Shown piece after piece: positions 7,190 to 13,476 of a stretch of 34,315 bases of DNA; the first letter of the stretch is position 1; each line of letters starts with the position of its first letter. Source of the stretch: Bacteroidales bacterium (GTDB lineage Bacteria; Bacteroidota; Bacteroidia; Bacteroidales; WCHB1-69); NCBI GenBank assembly GCA_016285145.1, contig JAEEQE010000034.1:1-34315 (forward strand), written 5' to 3'. A model generated the notes under the pieces. It was not told where the DNA came from. It did no database searches and was given only the letters and a program-made list of their open reading frames with translations. A program made the translations under genes and the position numbers.

Positions 7190-7786
7190 TTAGAATTGGA
7201 ATCCAACACAAACGTTGACAAATTGCGGCTTTTTTCCTTCCTTGCTTGCGAAAAAAGTGTTCAACCCGTACTTGTAACTGGCTCCGATGACGATAGGGCC
7301 GAATTTGAAGTCCAAGCCTGCATTGGCAAACAACATGTTCTGCTCCAGCGTCTTTTTCGAGAAATCGATAGAGTTGTTGCTGATGCTGATCAGCGGCTGG
7401 TAGATGACGCCGACATATGGTTCTATGGCCACCACTTTGCCTAACGGAATGTATCCCATCAATTTGATGGGTATCATCAAACTGTGCAGCTTCACAGTCT
7501 CGTTTTGGAAAGCATACGTGATGCCGTCGGGATTCAACCGGCTGAAGTCGCCCTTGAAGAAATTGTAACCGAAACCTATTTCCCCGTAGATAAACTTGCC
7601 GCCACGAAAGAATAAGTAGGCGTCCGGATTGACAAGACCGTCCAGTGTGGTTCCGTCATTCGCATAATTACGTTCCAAAGTGAAGTTGGTTTCGATTTTG
7701 AGGCCAAATTGACGCCATTTCTGTTTCTGTGCAAAGGTAGTGGAACATACTGCTGTTAACAGAATAACAATTAGGATTTTTTTCAT
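7190..7786 (-). CDS. Outer-membrane beta-barrel (porin-family) protein
   Basis: This 198-residue protein starts with a clear signal peptide (MKKILIVILLTAVCSTTFAQ) and continues as alternating polar/hydrophobic strands with aromatic girdles, such as GGKFIYGEIGFGYNFFKGDF, and ends in a strand terminating in Phe (VNVCVGFQF), the BAM-recognition pattern. It fits a small 8-strand barrel of the OmpA/PorT-like type common in Bacteroidota. Substrate or partner is not recognisable. Its ATG overlaps the pth stop (ATGA), so it is translationally coupled as the last gene of the rsmD-pth operon. No terminator hairpin was found between it and the tRNA promoter. Confidence 0.75.
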   Translation of the reverse strand: MKKILIVILLTAVCSTTFAQKQKWRQFGLKIETNFTLERNYANDGTTLDGLVNPDAYLFFRGGKFIYGEIGFGYNFFKGDFSRLNPDGITYAFQNETVKLHSLMIPIKLMGYIPLGKVVAIEPYVGVIYQPLISISNNSIDFSKKTLEQNMLFANAGLDFKFGPIVIGASYKYGLNTFFASKEGKKPQFVNVCVGFQF

Positions 7787-8403
7787 AATGTGTTTGTGTT
7801 TAAATTATGATTATGTGATGTTTCGTTTTTTTCAATCGTATTAAACTGGTTCATGGTGCGTTGCAGTCCGGCGGTAGTAAACGACTTTATGGCTTCCACC
7901 GCCTGGTTGATGCAGGGTTCGATGCGTTTCAACTCCTCGGAGGAGAAGCGTCCCAGCACGTAGTCCACTTGGTAGCCTTGGGCAAAATCCTTTCCGATGC
8001 CGCAACGCAAGCGCGGGAAGTTGCTATGCCCCAACTGCTCGATGATGTTGAGCAATCCGTTGTGCGACCCTCCGCCTCCCTTGGGTTTGATCTTGAACGT
8101 TCCCACGGGCAGGTCCAGATCATCGCACACCACCATGCAATGGTCAGGCTCAATCTCCTCAGTAGCAAGCCAATATTTGACCGCCTTGCCGCTCAGGTTC
8201 ATATAGGTGGTGGGCATAATCATCACCAAGGTGCGGCCTTTGTAGTTGGCGCGTGCCACATAGGCCAAGCGGTCTGTCTTGAACTCGGCCCGCAGTGCCT
8301 GCGCCAAAGCATTCACAACTTCAAAACCGTAGTTGTGCCGCGTGCCGGCATACTGCTGCTCGGCATTGCCCAAGCCCACTATGAGATATTTCTTGTCATT
8401 CAT
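7783..8403 (-). CDS. pth: Peptidyl-tRNA hydrolase
   Basis: This 206-residue Pth-family enzyme cleaves peptidyl-tRNAs that drop off ribosomes. Family motifs are present: LIVGLGNAEQQYAGTRHNYG with Asn13 and catalytic His23, TTYMNLSGKAV with Asn69, and VVCDDLDLPVG. The fold is complete by about residue 185; the remaining hydrophilic, Asn/His-rich tail is an extension not seen in E. coli Pth. Its start overlaps the rsmD end by 8 bases and its stop overlaps the next ATG, so it sits in a tightly packed translation-maintenance operon. Confidence 0.95.
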   Translation of the reverse strand: MNDKKYLIVGLGNAEQQYAGTRHNYGFEVVNALAQALRAEFKTDRLAYVARANYKGRTLVMIMPTTYMNLSGKAVKYWLATEEIEPDHCMVVCDDLDLPVGTFKIKPKGGGGSHNGLLNIIEQLGHSNFPRLRCGIGKDFAQGYQVDYVLGRFSSEELKRIEPCINQAVEAIKSFTTAGLQRTMNQFNTIEKNETSHNHNLNTNTL

Positions 8404-8968
8404 TGTCCGTCTCCTCTGTTTGGTTTTCGTCCGTCATATTGACTAAAAAGGAAAAGTTCAGCTTCCCGTAGATCCGGTGCTGGAAGAAATGCGGATTGTC
8501 GGAAAAGTCACGTTCCTTGGGATGTTCCAGCACTAACCACCCGTCCGGATTCAGCAGCTGGTTCTCAAACACCAGCTCCGCCACCTTCTCGATGCCCTCC
8601 ATCTGGTAGGGTGGGTCGGCGAAGATGATGTCGAACTTCTGCCGGCAGGCTTTCAGATAGGCGAACGCATCCTGCCGGATAACCGACAGCTGGCTGTACT
8701 GCAGTTTCTCCGCTGTTTTGCGTATAAAATTGGTGCAACGCTGGTCCGAGTCCACGGCAATCACCGACAAGGCCCCGCGCGAGGCGAACTCGTAACTGAG
8801 GTTGCCCGTGCCGGAGAACAGATCCAGCACGCGAACCCGGTCAAAGTAGAAATAGTTGTTCAGGATGTTGAACAGGCTCTCCTTGCCCAAGTCTGTCGTG
8901 GGACGCACCGGCAGGTTGTCGGGCGCCACGATGTGTCTTCCTCTGTTTTTTCCGCTGATGATCCGCAT
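8396..8968 (-). CDS. rsmD: 16S rRNA (guanine966-N2)-methyltransferase
   Basis: This 190-residue protein is an RsmD-type Rossmann methyltransferase. It opens MRIISGKNRGRHI and has the RPTTDLGKESLFNIL segment that follows in the family. The SAM-binding motif is LDLFSGTGNLSYEFASRG, and the target-base motif is FADPPYQ (DPPY, N6/N2-methyltransferase type). It methylates G966 of 16S rRNA in the small subunit. It lies between DUF3822 (5-base gap) and pth (overlap), an arrangement I recall from other Bacteroidales. Confidence 0.94.
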   Translation of the reverse strand: MRIISGKNRGRHIVAPDNLPVRPTTDLGKESLFNILNNYFYFDRVRVLDLFSGTGNLSYEFASRGALSVIAVDSDQRCTNFIRKTAEKLQYSQLSVIRQDAFAYLKACRQKFDIIFADPPYQMEGIEKVAELVFENQLLNPDGWLVLEHPKERDFSDNPHFFQHRIYGKLNFSFLVNMTDENQTEETDNE

Positions 8969-8973
8969 ATCGG

Positions 8974-9672
8974 TTAAAGAACAACTACGTGATTATGATA
9001 TTTTTGCAGCAGATCGTTCAGCTTGCGGTTCGGCTTGCTGAAATATTGGACAAAGAGAGTCGGGGCATCCAATCCGAACTGCATGACACAATTTAGCGTG
9101 TAGTACAGCAGGTCCACATTTTCCATGCGGGTGGTCCGGTTGATGAGGGAAGGTTCATTCTGGCGCATCACCAGCACATCGGCAAAGGTTTCGTCGATGG
9201 AGAGCATCACAGCATCCGGGCAGCCCTGCTCGGAAAGGAAACGGTACAGGATGGAGAGCTCGCTGACAAAATGCGGCACGCAGGCCATGCTGTTGATAGT
9301 ATCGTATTCGTTCTGATTGAGGAAGTACAAAGCCCTGTAATGGCGGATCGGATCGCTGAAATGCTGGCCGATCTGGGTGATGTCATACTGCATTCTAAGA
9401 TAATCGCGGGCCTTGGCCTCATCATATATCTCGTCCGGCAGCAGCATGGGTGGTGTGGTAGCCACCACCACGTCCACGGGCTGCGGGGCGTCATCCTCGA
9501 AATGGAAGAAGGCGGGTGCCTGCTTCGTCAACAGCACATTCTGCGTGTTGGGGTGGTCCTCACGGAGGATTTTCCCGTTATCGGCAGAAAAAAGCGAAAA
9601 TCCATCCGGTGTGAGCCGAATGGATTTCGTGTAATATTTGGAAAGCAATGCATTCATGTCGATTACTCCCAT
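8974..9672 (-). CDS. DUF3822 family protein
   Basis: This 232-residue protein matches the DUF3822 family of Bacteroidota, which I recall as having an actin-like (ASKHA) ATPase fold without known activity. The central AMLSIDETFADVLVMRQNE-like stretch (LSIDETFADVLVM) and the end QKYHNHVVVL are typical. Two starts are possible: ATG 9672, which overlaps the upstream gene by 10 bases, or ATG 9657, which has GGAG at a good spacing. The consistent position next to rsmD suggests a role linked to ribosome or RNA maintenance, but that is inference only. Confidence 0.75.
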   Translation of the reverse strand: MGVIDMNALLSKYYTKSIRLTPDGFSLFSADNGKILREDHPNTQNVLLTKQAPAFFHFEDDAPQPVDVVVATTPPMLLPDEIYDEAKARDYLRMQYDITQIGQHFSDPIRHYRALYFLNQNEYDTINSMACVPHFVSELSILYRFLSEQGCPDAVMLSIDETFADVLVMRQNEPSLINRTTRMENVDLLYYTLNCVMQFGLDAPTLFVQYFSKPNRKLNDLLQKYHNHVVVL

Positions 9673-10340
9673 GAACCAGCGGTGCTGGCCTCCGTAAGGG
9701 AACCCATGTACATGTCTTCGTACTGGTCCCGATACTGTTTCTCATCCGCCAGGTTATTGTAGAAAATCTTGTTCCAGAGACGTTTCAGCAAGCCGGCGTT
9801 CTCGGGCGTGATGCTCTTGTCCATGTTGACGAGCACATCATCCAACGGCACGTCAATCCTGTAAACCGGGACCTCATACGTCTTGCTGGCGATGGAACCG
9901 ACCTGCACCTCGTACTGTTTCTTGTCGCTGAACGGGATGTATTGGAAATTCTTGAAACTCTCCTTGGTGAGGTTCTTGTCCAATTCGAGCATCTTGTTGA
10001 GGGCGGGCACCTTGACAACCTCCTTGTGGATGAGGCCCAGCTTGAAGGCTTCGGCCTCGCTCATGGAATCGGGGAAGTTACCCACGTTTTTCTCAATCTC
10101 CACCATGCCGTTGTTCACGAAATCCACCAGACTGTCCATCGTGGAGGCGTACTTCTTATGCACGTTCTTGTAGATGGCCTGGGCGCTTCGGATAGTCAGC
10201 AGGTTGTTCACATTGGCAGTCTTGCGCGCTTCATACACGTTCTTGAATTTCTCAGGGCGCATGATGCTTCTGGCGGCGAAGATGGCCAAAAAGACGACTG
10301 CAATAACTAACAGGATACTGGTTAATGTTCTGGCTTTCAT
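9663..10340 (-). CDS. Single-TM hypothetical protein, pseudopilin-like N-terminus
   Basis: This 225-residue protein has one N-terminal membrane helix (about 8-25) and then a hydrophilic periplasmic or extracytoplasmic region. I do not recognise a named family. Residues 26-65 (ending NLLTIRSAQAIYKNVHKKY) resemble, in rhythm, the helix that follows the membrane segment in type II pseudopilins, where small samples of R...A..TIR.AQ..Y precede the globular domain. There is no prepilin-peptidase site (G/A-FTLIE), so it is not a classical pilin. It is the first gene of the five-gene operon behind the promoter at 10390 and overlaps DUF3822. Confidence 0.6.
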   Translation of the reverse strand: MKARTLTSILLVIAVVFLAIFAARSIMRPEKFKNVYEARKTANVNNLLTIRSAQAIYKNVHKKYASTMDSLVDFVNNGMVEIEKNVGNFPDSMSEAEAFKLGLIHKEVVKVPALNKMLELDKNLTKESFKNFQYIPFSDKKQYEVQVGSIASKTYEVPVYRIDVPLDDVLVNMDKSITPENAGLLKRLWNKIFYNNLADEKQYRDQYEDMYMGSLTEASTAGSWE

Positions 10341-10389
10341 AACTTTATTGTAATTTTATTTCTAATATTGCATTTTTATAAAAAGTAGG

Positions 10390-10397
10390 CAAAAGTA
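10390..10397 (-). promoter_or_regulatory. -7 promoter box of the rsmD-pth operon
   Basis: The minus strand reads TACTTTTG, a TAnnTTTG match, 49 bases upstream of the ATG at 10340. It is the only good box upstream of five overlapping or abutting genes running to 7190. Confidence 0.6.
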
Positions 10398-10451
10398 GTA
10401 AAAAAACGGCCACACTCCGCCTGATAGAGAAAAATATTTCACCCCTGGATG

Positions 10452-11537
10452 TTAAAAAGTGATTCGATGGATGCCGGCGGGGTATTTGCGTCCGACAAGC
10501 TGTCGAAGCCGCTGGTAGTCGGAGGGGTTCTGCACGAAGTCTATTCGCGTGGCATCCACCAGCAGCACCGGCATGTTGGCATGCTGCCGGAAGTAGGTCA
10601 GGTAGCTGTCCTGAATGCCGGCGAGATACTCGGCGGTGATGTCCTTTTCGTACTCGCGCCCGCGCTTGGCGATGTTCTGCAGCAGATGATCCGTGTCGTT
10701 GTACAAGTACAGGATCAGGTCGGGCTTGGGCAGGAAAGAGGAGATGGTTTCGAAGACCTTGGCGTAGAGGTTGTACTCGTCGTCAAGCAGATTGTTCTTG
10801 GAGAAGATGATACACTTGTCGATGAAATAGTCGCCAATGACGCAGTCCTTGAAGAGGTCGCGCGCCGAGAGCAGGTTCTTAAGCTGCTGGTAGCGGTCCA
10901 TGAGGAAGGTCATCTCCACCGGGAACGCATAGTGCACGGGATCCTTGTAGAATTTGGGCAGGAATGGGTTGTCGGCGAAGCGCTCCAGCACGAGCTCCGC
11001 ATTGCAGTCGGCGGCCAGCATCTTGGAGAAGGTGGTCTTGCCAGCCCCAATGCAGCCCTCCACGACAATGTAATTGTAGGGAATGTCGCCCATACGCTGG
11101 TCCGCGGCAGTCGCCGGAATACGGATGCCCAGCTCGTCCAATGAGCGCAACACGAAATCGCGTTCGGAGATACGGGGGTGGGGGAGCGTCAGGCGTTCGT
11201 CCTGATAGACCAGCCCGTCATAGTCGAGGATGTCCAGGTCAATGGTCCTGTCGTGATAACGTGGCACCCCGTCCGTATAGGTTGTCTTCTCCGTGCGCCC
11301 GAGGTCCCGTTCGATGCGCTGCAGCGCGTCCAACAGCGGCAAGGGCTCCAACGGCGTGCGCACCACCACCACCTGGTTGAGGAACGGCGGCGCATCGAAA
11401 CCCCATGCCTCCGTCTCAATCACGGAGGAGGCACGCACAATCCCGCCGATCCGCCCACCAATCAGGAGGCGCGCCTGCGACAGGTTCGCGGCACGGTCCC
11501 CCATATTGCTGCCTAATGCTATGACTGCTTCTTTCAT
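10452..11537 (-). CDS. folK: Bifunctional HPPK / deoxynucleoside kinase fusion
   Basis: One 361-residue frame joins two enzymes. Residues 1-145 are 6-hydroxymethyl-7,8-dihydropterin pyrophosphokinase of folate synthesis: IALGSNMGDR, PPFLNQVV and RYHDRTIDLDIL carry the substrate- and Mg-binding residues. Residues about 150-361 are a deoxynucleoside kinase of the salvage pathway, with P-loop EGCIGAGKTT at 160-169, ERFADNPFLPKFY and the RGREYE lid-like region. The join (IPATAADQRMGDIPYNYI) has no stop or frameshift. I chose ATG 11537 because the longer frame from 11579 only adds residues encoded by the upstream terminator. The promoter box lies 7 bases before this ATG. I recall the two genes being adjacent or fused in other Bacteroidota. 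Confidence 0.9.
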   Translation of the reverse strand: MKEAVIALGSNMGDRAANLSQARLLIGGRIGGIVRASSVIETEAWGFDAPPFLNQVVVVRTPLEPLPLLDALQRIERDLGRTEKTTYTDGVPRYHDRTIDLDILDYDGLVYQDERLTLPHPRISERDFVLRSLDELGIRIPATAADQRMGDIPYNYIVVEGCIGAGKTTFSKMLAADCNAELVLERFADNPFLPKFYKDPVHYAFPVEMTFLMDRYQQLKNLLSARDLFKDCVIGDYFIDKCIIFSKNNLLDDEYNLYAKVFETISSFLPKPDLILYLYNDTDHLLQNIAKRGREYEKDITAEYLAGIQDSYLTYFRQHANMPVLLVDATRIDFVQNPSDYQRLRQLVGRKYPAGIHRITF

Positions 11538-11544
11538 ACGGCGG

Positions 11545-11552
11545 CAAAGATA
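11545..11552 (-). promoter_or_regulatory. -7 promoter box, 7 bases from the folK ATG
   Basis: The minus strand reads TATCTTTG, then 7 bases, then the ATG at 11537. Using the SRP RNA here as a ruler (box to RNA 5' end about 6 bases), the mRNA would start at or next to the ATG. The T-tract of the upstream terminator runs directly into this box. Confidence 0.6.
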
Positions 11553-11587
11553 AAAAAAAGATGCCTGCAAAGCAAGCATCTTTTTTT
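11552..11587. terminator. Intrinsic terminator after the 51-residue gene
   Basis: Arms near 11561-11568 and 11572-11580 (GATGC/GCATC closing, one internal mismatch) with an AAA loop are flanked by A on the left and T on the right. It is symmetric but its useful direction is leftward, 1 base after the small gene's stop. Confidence 0.75.
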
Positions 11588-11588
11588 G

Positions 11589-11744
11589 TTAGTTGTTAAC
11601 AAGCAGCAAGGTCCGCTCACATACCGCCGTGACCGCCATCAGCGACTTCGAATACTCCAGCAGATTGCGGATGATACGGCGGGAGGGCTTTTGCATTTTG
11701 ACGGATTTGGGTTCCGAAGAGGTAAATTTATTCGCCATAGACAT
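11589..11744 (-). CDS. Small basic protein, 51 residues
   Basis: An ATG at 11744 opens 51 codons ending TAA at 11589, directly before a terminator. The product has a polar N-terminus (MSMANKFTSSEPKSVKMQ) and a core KPSRRIIRNLLEYSKSLMAV. This pattern, proline then a short amphipathic helix with YSKSL/YAKSL, recalls very short proteins of unknown function common in Bacteroidales genomes. There is no signal peptide or long hydrophobic helix. The unit is complete: own start, ordinary codons, own terminator. The promoter is not clear; TAATTG near 11771 is weak. Function unknown. Confidence 0.65.
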   Translation of the reverse strand: MSMANKFTSSEPKSVKMQKPSRRIIRNLLEYSKSLMAVTAVCERTLLLVNN

Positions 11745-11819
11745 GATGATTAGTGTGACATTGGGCAATTACATTTTTCATAACGGCAGAACACACACTT
11801 TATTTTATCCGGCGAAAAT

Positions 11820-12188
11820 TTATTTTTTGAAAAGGAAATAAACAGCCAGCACCAATAGCGCGAAGCCAATCAGATGGTTGACCCGGAGAGGCTGGTCTTT
11901 GAAGAATATTAGCATGAAGACAGTGAATACCGTCAGCGAGACCGCTTCCTGGATCACCTTCAACTGCCAGATGTTGAATGGACCGCCATTCCCGCTGAAA
12001 CCGATCCTGTTCGCTGGCACCTGACAACAATACTCAAACAAAGCAATGCCCCAACTGAACAAAATCACCAAGGGTATTGACAGTTTTGAAAACCACGACA
12101 CACTCTGCAGTTTAAGATGACTATACCACGCCAAGGTCATGAATACATTGCTGCACAATAATAATAATATAGTATAAAATCCCTTCAT
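11820..12188 (-). CDS. DUF486 small membrane protein (DMT superfamily)
   Basis: Read from ATG 12188 the product has 122 residues, the usual size of DUF486 proteins. The 13 residues added by a start at 12227 are not membrane-like. Four hydrophobic helices are visible: TILLLLCSNVFMTLAWYSHL, SIPLVILFSWGIALFEYC, VSLTVFTVFMLIFF and LIGFALLVLAVYFLF. The family marker FNIWQLKVIQEAVSL-type loop (QLKVIQE) and the AxxFEYxxQVPANR segment after helix two fit. DUF486 belongs to the drug/metabolite transporter superfamily; substrate unknown. It stands alone, with the small gene downstream on the same strand. Confidence 0.85.
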   Translation of the reverse strand: MKGFYTILLLLCSNVFMTLAWYSHLKLQSVSWFSKLSIPLVILFSWGIALFEYCCQVPANRIGFSGNGGPFNIWQLKVIQEAVSLTVFTVFMLIFFKDQPLRVNHLIGFALLVLAVYFLFKK

Positions 12189-12308
12189 CTTATATGACAA
12201 TATTAGTAGGTGAATTTGCGACGGCAAAAGTATAAAAATAAATAAGTCGCTGAGAATCGAATTTTCAAAAACGTTTTCACGTCGGGTAGGGGATATGCGA
12301 ATTTCAAT

Positions 12309-12324
12309 ATTTCGGAAACGAAAT
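12309..12324. repeat. 16-bp inverted repeat (6-4-6)
   Basis: ATTTCG GAAA CGAAAT has perfect 6-base arms around a 4-base spacer. The geometry is that of a dimeric regulator site. It starts 47 bases before a second repeat of identical layout. Confidence 0.55.
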
Positions 12325-12355
12325 AAAACAAACCATCTTTTGTAAAATGATGCAA

Positions 12356-12371
12356 TGTTACAAGTGTAACA
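12356..12371. repeat. 16-bp inverted repeat (6-4-6), operator-like
   Basis: TGTTAC AAGT GTAACA has perfect 6-base arms and a 4-base spacer, the dimensions of a CRP/FNR-family operator. It lies 41 bases upstream of the tiny membrane-peptide frame at 12413. Confidence 0.55.
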
Positions 12372-12412
12372 ATAGCGACTGGTGTATGGTTTATTATTGT
12401 AAATAAAAATAT

Positions 12413-12487
12413 ATGGTAGCGATTGTTGTTTTTACAATTGTGATAATTACTGTTGTTGGTGTGGCGCTTGGATTGTTACTTATGTAA
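12413..12487 (+). CDS. Possible 24-residue single-helix membrane peptide
   Basis: ATG at 12413 opens 24 codons to TAA at 12485-12487. Nearly every residue is hydrophobic (MVAIVVFTIVIITVVGVALG then LLLM), so the whole product would be one membrane helix. A TATTATTG box, one mismatch from TAnnTTTG, lies about 20 bases upstream, and an operator-like repeat just before that. Tiny one-helix proteins of this kind occur as subunits or regulators of membrane complexes. A chance hydrophobic frame in AT-rich DNA is a real alternative. Confidence 0.35.
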   Translation: MVAIVVFTIVIITVVGVALGLLLM

Positions 12488-12659
12488 TAATAGATACATC
12501 GGTGTATTTCGGAATAACTTCGAATTCGACTTACCCTAACAGATTTTTGATGATGCTTGGTGTCTTTTAAAAGTACTTGTTTATAATAAAGACTAAATAC
12601 CTTATTTCCAATATAAATATAATAACTATATAAAGAAGTACAATAAGTAGAATGCAGAT

Positions 12660-12677
12660 TTAACTAACAATAGTTAA
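12660..12677. repeat. 18-bp inverted repeat (7-4-7)
   Basis: TTAACTA ACAA TAGTTAA has perfect 7-base arms. In such AT-rich DNA a single example could be chance; it matters because others lie close by. Confidence 0.4.
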
Positions 12678-12697
12678 TTTTACATAATACATTATAG

Positions 12698-12722
12698 TAA
12701 AATACTTAATTGTAGTATTTTA
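12698..12722. repeat. 25-bp inverted repeat (9-7-9)
   Basis: Arms TAAAATACT (12698-12706) and AGTATTTTA (12714-12722) are perfect complements around a 7-base loop. There is no T-run, so it is not an obvious terminator; it lies 43 bases upstream of the HTH gene promoter. Confidence 0.5.
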
Positions 12723-12764
12723 TATAAATTATATAAAGTTGAAAAAATAGAAATTATCAACAAA

Positions 12765-12795
12765 TTGAAACGTATGATAATTTTATGTATTTTTG
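12765..12795 (+). promoter_or_regulatory. Complete -33/-7 promoter of the HTH gene
   Basis: TTG at 12765-12767 and TATTTTTG at 12788-12795 are separated by 20 bases, matching the Bacteroidetes sigma-ABfr promoter. Transcription would start near 12801, giving a leader of about 90 bases. Confidence 0.7.
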
Positions 12796-12822
12796 TCACC
12801 GTGAATAAATTATTACAATCCA

Positions 12823-12860
12823 TTTGTAAAACATATTGTTCGTGACACTTGTTTTACAAA
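12823..12860. repeat. 11-bp inverted repeat in the HTH gene leader
   Basis: TTTGTAAAACA (12823-12833) and TGTTTTACAAA (12850-12860) are perfect 11-base complements with a 16-base spacer. A third related word, TTTACAAAACA, follows near 12868. Placed between the promoter and the HTH start codon, it is either the regulator's own operator or an mRNA hairpin. Confidence 0.65.
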
Positions 12861-12889
12861 GTTTAATTTACAAAACACATATACATATT

Positions 12890-13435
12890 ATGGTTGACAG
12901 AATTAGAAAAGTAATGGAGTATTACCAATTGTCTCCGACAAATTTTGCAGATACAATTGACATCAATCGTTCCAGTTTGACACATATATTCTCGGGGCGT
13001 AACCAGCCGAGTTTGGATGTGGCAAAGAAAATTCTGAAAGCGTTTCCAGATGTGAATACCGAATGGCTGGTCATGGGAATGGGGCCGATGCTGAAAAACG
13101 AGACCACAACGGAGCCGACTGTTACCACGGTTGACAATATGCCGCAAACGGATCTCTTTGGCAATTATGAAATGGATACCACTCCGAAAACAACGGATGA
13201 GCCTGCCATCTCCCAAGAAGAATACGTTGTTTCTGAACCGGTTTCTGAAACCGCCGAGGAGTCACCTGTGCGCAAGCCCACAACCCCTGCACGGAATCGT
13301 CGCAGCGCGGATTCCAATATTTCAACCCGAGAATCGAAACGCGATCGAATATCCGATTCTCAGGGCGATAAGAAAATCGTTAAAATTGTCTTTTTCTACG
13401 ACGACCACAGCTTCGAGGAGTACCGGCCGAGATAG
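12890..13435 (+). CDS. XRE-family helix-turn-helix regulator
   Basis: The product from ATG 12890 has 181 residues; an upstream TTG at 12836 would place the start inside the inverted repeat and is rejected. Residues 1-67 are a Cro/CI-type helix-turn-helix: RIRKVMEYYQLSPTNFADTI, then recognition helix RSSLTHIFSGRNQPSLDVAKK and TEWLVMGMGPML, the classic Bacteroidetes form. A long Thr/Pro/Glu-rich linker (70-160) leads to a conserved short end KIVKIVFFYDDHSFEEYRP. The C-terminal domain is too short for a phage-repressor peptidase domain. A perfect 11-bp inverted repeat in its leader suggests autoregulation. Targets unknown. Confidence 0.82.
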   Translation: MVDRIRKVMEYYQLSPTNFADTIDINRSSLTHIFSGRNQPSLDVAKKILKAFPDVNTEWLVMGMGPMLKNETTTEPTVTTVDNMPQTDLFGNYEMDTTPKTTDEPAISQEEYVVSEPVSETAEESPVRKPTTPARNRRSADSNISTRESKRDRISDSQGDKKIVKIVFFYDDHSFEEYRPR

Positions 13436-13476
13436 CGATCCTCCCAGATGCATTTCTTTTGGGATGACAGAATTTG

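Larger units (their letters stand above)
12189..12889. other. AT-rich intergenic stretch with many inverted repeats
   Basis: About 700 bases lie between the divergent DUF486 and HTH genes. Composition is much more AT-rich than the rest of the window. I see one possible 24-residue coding frame, five perfect inverted repeats (listed separately) and a full promoter for the HTH gene. No tRNA, CRISPR repeat or mobile-element end was recognised. Confidence 0.6.

Noticed and set aside
12836-12889. Upstream TTG start extending the HTH regulator by 18 residues
   Set aside because: It would begin inside the inverted repeat; the added residues are not part of the HTH fold and ATG 12890 fits the family.
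13436-13476. Terminator between the convergent HTH and fusion genes
   Set aside because: Only a 5-bp TCCCA/TGGGA stem without a T-run.
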